A DNA stretch of 21,306 bases, taken from positions 1 through 21,306 of the forward strand of contig JAWQRM010000577.1 of assembly GCA_033557675.1 (NCBI GenBank), given 5' to 3'. A program made the position numbers and the translations under genes. Source of the stretch: Coptodactyla brooksi (lineage: Eukaryota > Arthropoda > Insecta > Coleoptera > Scarabaeidae). The notes beneath the pieces are model-generated. The model was given only the letters and a program-made list of their open reading frames with translations, was not told the origin of the DNA and did no database searches. Of the stretch, positions 19,389-21,306 are shown one piece after another (the first letter of the stretch is position 1; every line of letters starts with the position of its first letter).

Positions 19389-20478
19389 CCCTACTGTTCT
19401 CCTTAATGTTACTATACACTTGTAGTCCTTCGGGTCATAGTGACCCAATGTATGCAGATACGGGAGGATTATCAAGAATACCTCGAAATTAATATATTGG
19501 GATTTTATTATAGTACATAAACGCAAACAACGATGAAAATCTTATTACTAAATAATACATCTTATTGTAATAAAAAATATTACAGACACTAAATCTAAAA
19601 GCAAGAGAATATATCAAATAAATTCTGATGTGCATCCAATTATTGCGCAATCTTACAACATGTTATGCATGTTTTATTGCCACATTTTGATGGACACATA
19701 TTACATCGTGCTCTTTTATTTTTACTCATTGCATCAGATGTAGATGGCACTGCTACTTCGCCACGTTGATCTTGAATTTCCTTTATTACGGCAGTAGCTT
19801 GTTGGGTACGAGGTTTATGTTCTCCTGGCATCCTATAGGGAGTTAGCATTAGTTTGCTCTATTCTTTCACAAATAGTCTTTTCTTGTACAAAACGTTCTT
19901 ACTCCAACCTGGATGTATTTCTCTCCATCACATAAATGCATTATAAGCACTAACATCAAGTATATTGTAGAACAAAATAATAAATACACCGTCGATTGGA
20001 ACAACAATACTTTGATCTAACGTATCAACCGCCCCTTTGATAGAGTTATATTCTAGTATCGTTTGTGGCTTCTTGTCGTCCCCGCTGCTTATTTTCTTAT
20101 CACAGTGTATTGTGCTCATGAGACTAATGTTTTCATTATTTTTAGGCAAAAATTGTGGTATCCATGGGAAAGTTCGTGTTTATTTTTTCTAACCATTCCT
20201 AACATTGTGAGTTTTCTTTTACGGAGCATTTCACCTAATTTTTTGGACGTGCAAAAGTTATCACATGTAACATTTTGTTCCTCGAGTTCATGCGTTGAGT
20301 CTAAACTACTCGCATTCCTTGATTGTTTTTTGGTGCTTCACCCGGACATTTTCCAGTATAAACTTGAGCATTAATGGCATAGAAAGTATCACTGACACAA
20401 GGAGTCTAGTTCATATTTTGATGCCATATTTTGCTGAGAATATAATGTTTGAAAGGACAGCGTCCTCTGATGCCAACA
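19389..20478 (-). mobile_element. piggyBac element copy 2, 5'-truncated
   Basis: The right end of the element lies at 19389 as CCCTACTGTTCTCC, after TTAA at 19385-19388. The palindrome TTCGGGTCA-TAG-TGACCCA is at 19429-19447. The body matches copy 1 (7522-9724) in inverse orientation up to about 20478, which corresponds to about 8620 in copy 1. The first catalytic block, the N-terminus and the left end are missing. It sits inside a LINE fragment. Confidence 0.9.
19640..20478 (-). pseudogene. piggyBac transposase pseudogene, copy 2
   Basis: On the minus strand it starts just after the first catalytic Asp, at LVGIRGRCPFKHYIL, and continues AKYGIKI. After a frameshift comes AINAQVYTGKCPGEAPKNNQ. 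The second catalytic block NVTCDNFCTSKKLGEML keeps its Asp, as does the third, SIKGAVDTLDQ. ILFYNILDVSAYNAFM-stop-WREIHPGW follows, then RTQQATAVIKEIQDQ. The cysteine-rich tail is cut short: CNMCPSKCGNKTCITCCK and a stop at 19640, against a longer finger in copy 1. The first Asp is absent by truncation. It is inactive. Confidence 0.88.
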
Positions 20479-20580
20479 AGTTTGACACATTAAGAAACAC
20501 ACAGGTAAGGAGTAAGATGGATTAGAGTAGATAAATAAATAGATTGGGGCAATAAAAATAGAAAGCAAAGACCATCAATA
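20479..20580 (+). pseudogene. probable LINE C-terminal fragment after piggyBac
   Basis: The frame reads FDTLRNTQVRSKMD and then breaks. This resembles the R-x-R-N-x-x-I-R block that follows the reverse transcriptase domain in Jockey-like LINEs and fits the LINE fragment that stops at 19384. About 40-50 codons that should lie between are missing. That fits a single deletion taking the piggyBac left end and adjacent LINE sequence. The match is short. Confidence 0.4.
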
Positions 20581-21237
20581 CGAGATGCAAGTATTTATCC
20601 TTCATTAACACGTTGCTGACGCTCAAAAAATGTAGCCAAAAGTCTAACCTCCAGTGTGTTCGTACCACCAGTTGCTTTTCTTTATCGCAGGTACATTTCT
20701 AAAATCAGCACGTGATCTGATCACACGTCAAGCCCGTACACATTCCTCTGACACCTTGTTGCAACGTTTACGCCGTGGCAGGTGAATTGAATTAAATTAT
20801 CCCTAAAAGCACGATTAATTACGTCAATTTTTTTCAGCGTCCGCATCATTACCGCATACATTACGTCTTACTTTATCGGTCATGTGGCACGTTTACGATC
20901 TGGAACCTGTATAATGCGGCAAGTATAAGTACCGTGCGACGCAGGTTTGGCGCTCGGTATGTTGAAATCGAAAACGGCGTACCGCATAGTCTCAACGGTG
21001 ACAACAAATTGTGTTGCAGCGACCAACCAGACCTTGCCTTTACTGAAGTTGTCTGCGTTAATTTAAATCAAACGTGGCAGCCTAACGGCGTTTAATAGTT
21101 TTATTACTGAAATACGTTTTGTTCTTGCTCCTTATCTCTTTAATCTAACATATATAAATCGTATATATTGCTACATAAAATTGAGTTTTAAACGAGAAAA
21201 GTCAGGCGACATGTGCATATAAACATCTAATGTACTT
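20581..21237. other. GC-richer sequence, possibly partly coding
   Basis: From about 20640 to 21060 base composition is less AT-rich than in the rest of the window. An odd palindrome, GTGATC-T-GATCAC, lies near 20711. Apart from the candidate exons listed below I recognise nothing. Confidence 0.4.
20691..20922 (+). CDS. candidate two-exon coding stretch, unknown product
   Basis: A pyrimidine tract ending TTTATCGCAG precedes exon 1 (20691-20781), which ends GGCAG before GTGAAT. A 56-bp AT-rich interval ends TTTTTTTCAG before exon 2 (20838-20922), and a GTATAAGT donor follows. Reading aca at 20693 as a codon, exon 1 is TFLKSARDLITRQARTHSSD and then TLLQRLRRG. Splicing keeps phase into SVRIITAYITSYFIGHVARL and then RSGTCIMRQ, with no stop in 58 codons. 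I do not recognise the protein and see no start or end. Chance open frames of this size are possible in GC-richer DNA, so this is a lead, not a gene call. Confidence 0.22.
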
Positions 21238-21239
21238 AT

Positions 21240-21306
21240 ACAGGGTGAGTCGGGAGGAACGCACCAAACTTCAGGAGTGTATTATATACACTCCCGAAGT
21301 TTATCC
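21240..21306. repeat. end of an interspersed repeat with hairpin
   Basis: TACAGGGTGAGTCGGGAGGA is a repeat-end style common in insect genomes. It is followed by AAACTTCAGGAGTGTAT and its near-perfect reverse complement (21266-21302, one mismatch in the arms). The element runs off the window, so its class cannot be told. Confidence 0.5.

Noticed and set aside
20063..20374. 103-codon plus-strand frame
   Set aside because: It is antisense to piggyBac copy 2, whose minus-strand reading has clear transposase motifs.

Overview
The window looks like AT-rich, intron-poor insect genomic DNA, probably an ant or bee-type hymenopteran. This organism call is an inference from base composition, short GT-AG introns and the mix of transposon families, and it is not proven. 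I find no intact host protein gene, no tRNA or rRNA gene and no CRISPR array. Nearly everything recognisable is a decayed mobile element. Most of the short open frames are chance frames or shadows; the meaningful ones are fragments of broken transposases.

Layout. 1-2326 is non-coding, with a possible unplaced repeat at about 1700-2040. 2327-2938 (minus) is a cecropia/Hsmar1-like mariner relic with an internal deletion. 3233-5054 (plus) is an almost end-to-end Tigger/pogo-type element that keeps terminal repeats, a TATA-like box, a 60-bp intron and most of a frameshifted transposase. 5057-7517 is non-coding. 7522-9724 (plus) is a piggyBac element with both ends and a broken transposase. 9729-11093 is non-coding with a (TA)n tract. 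11094-11793 (minus) is a Tc1-like relic. 13431-13621 is a second, solo end of the same Tigger family. 14155-15355 (plus) is a decayed copy of an uncharacterised arthropod multicopy protein family, followed at once by a minisatellite of about 31 bp (eight units) and CA-rich microsatellites. 16971-18903 is a head-to-tail segmental duplication of about 0.9-1.0 kb; each copy ends in the start of a LINE reverse transcriptase fragment. That LINE continues to 19384, is interrupted by a second, opposite-strand piggyBac copy (19389 to about 20478), and seems to resume as a short C-terminal piece. From about 20640 the sequence becomes more GC-rich and holds a possible two-exon coding stretch. The window ends inside another hairpin-bearing repeat (21240-21306).

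The elements do not form a pathway. They record nested insertion, deletion, template-switch inversion and tandem duplication. The least explained items are the unnamed protein family with its adjoining minisatellite, two near-perfect inverted duplications inside transposase reading frames, and the candidate spliced frame near 20691-20922.
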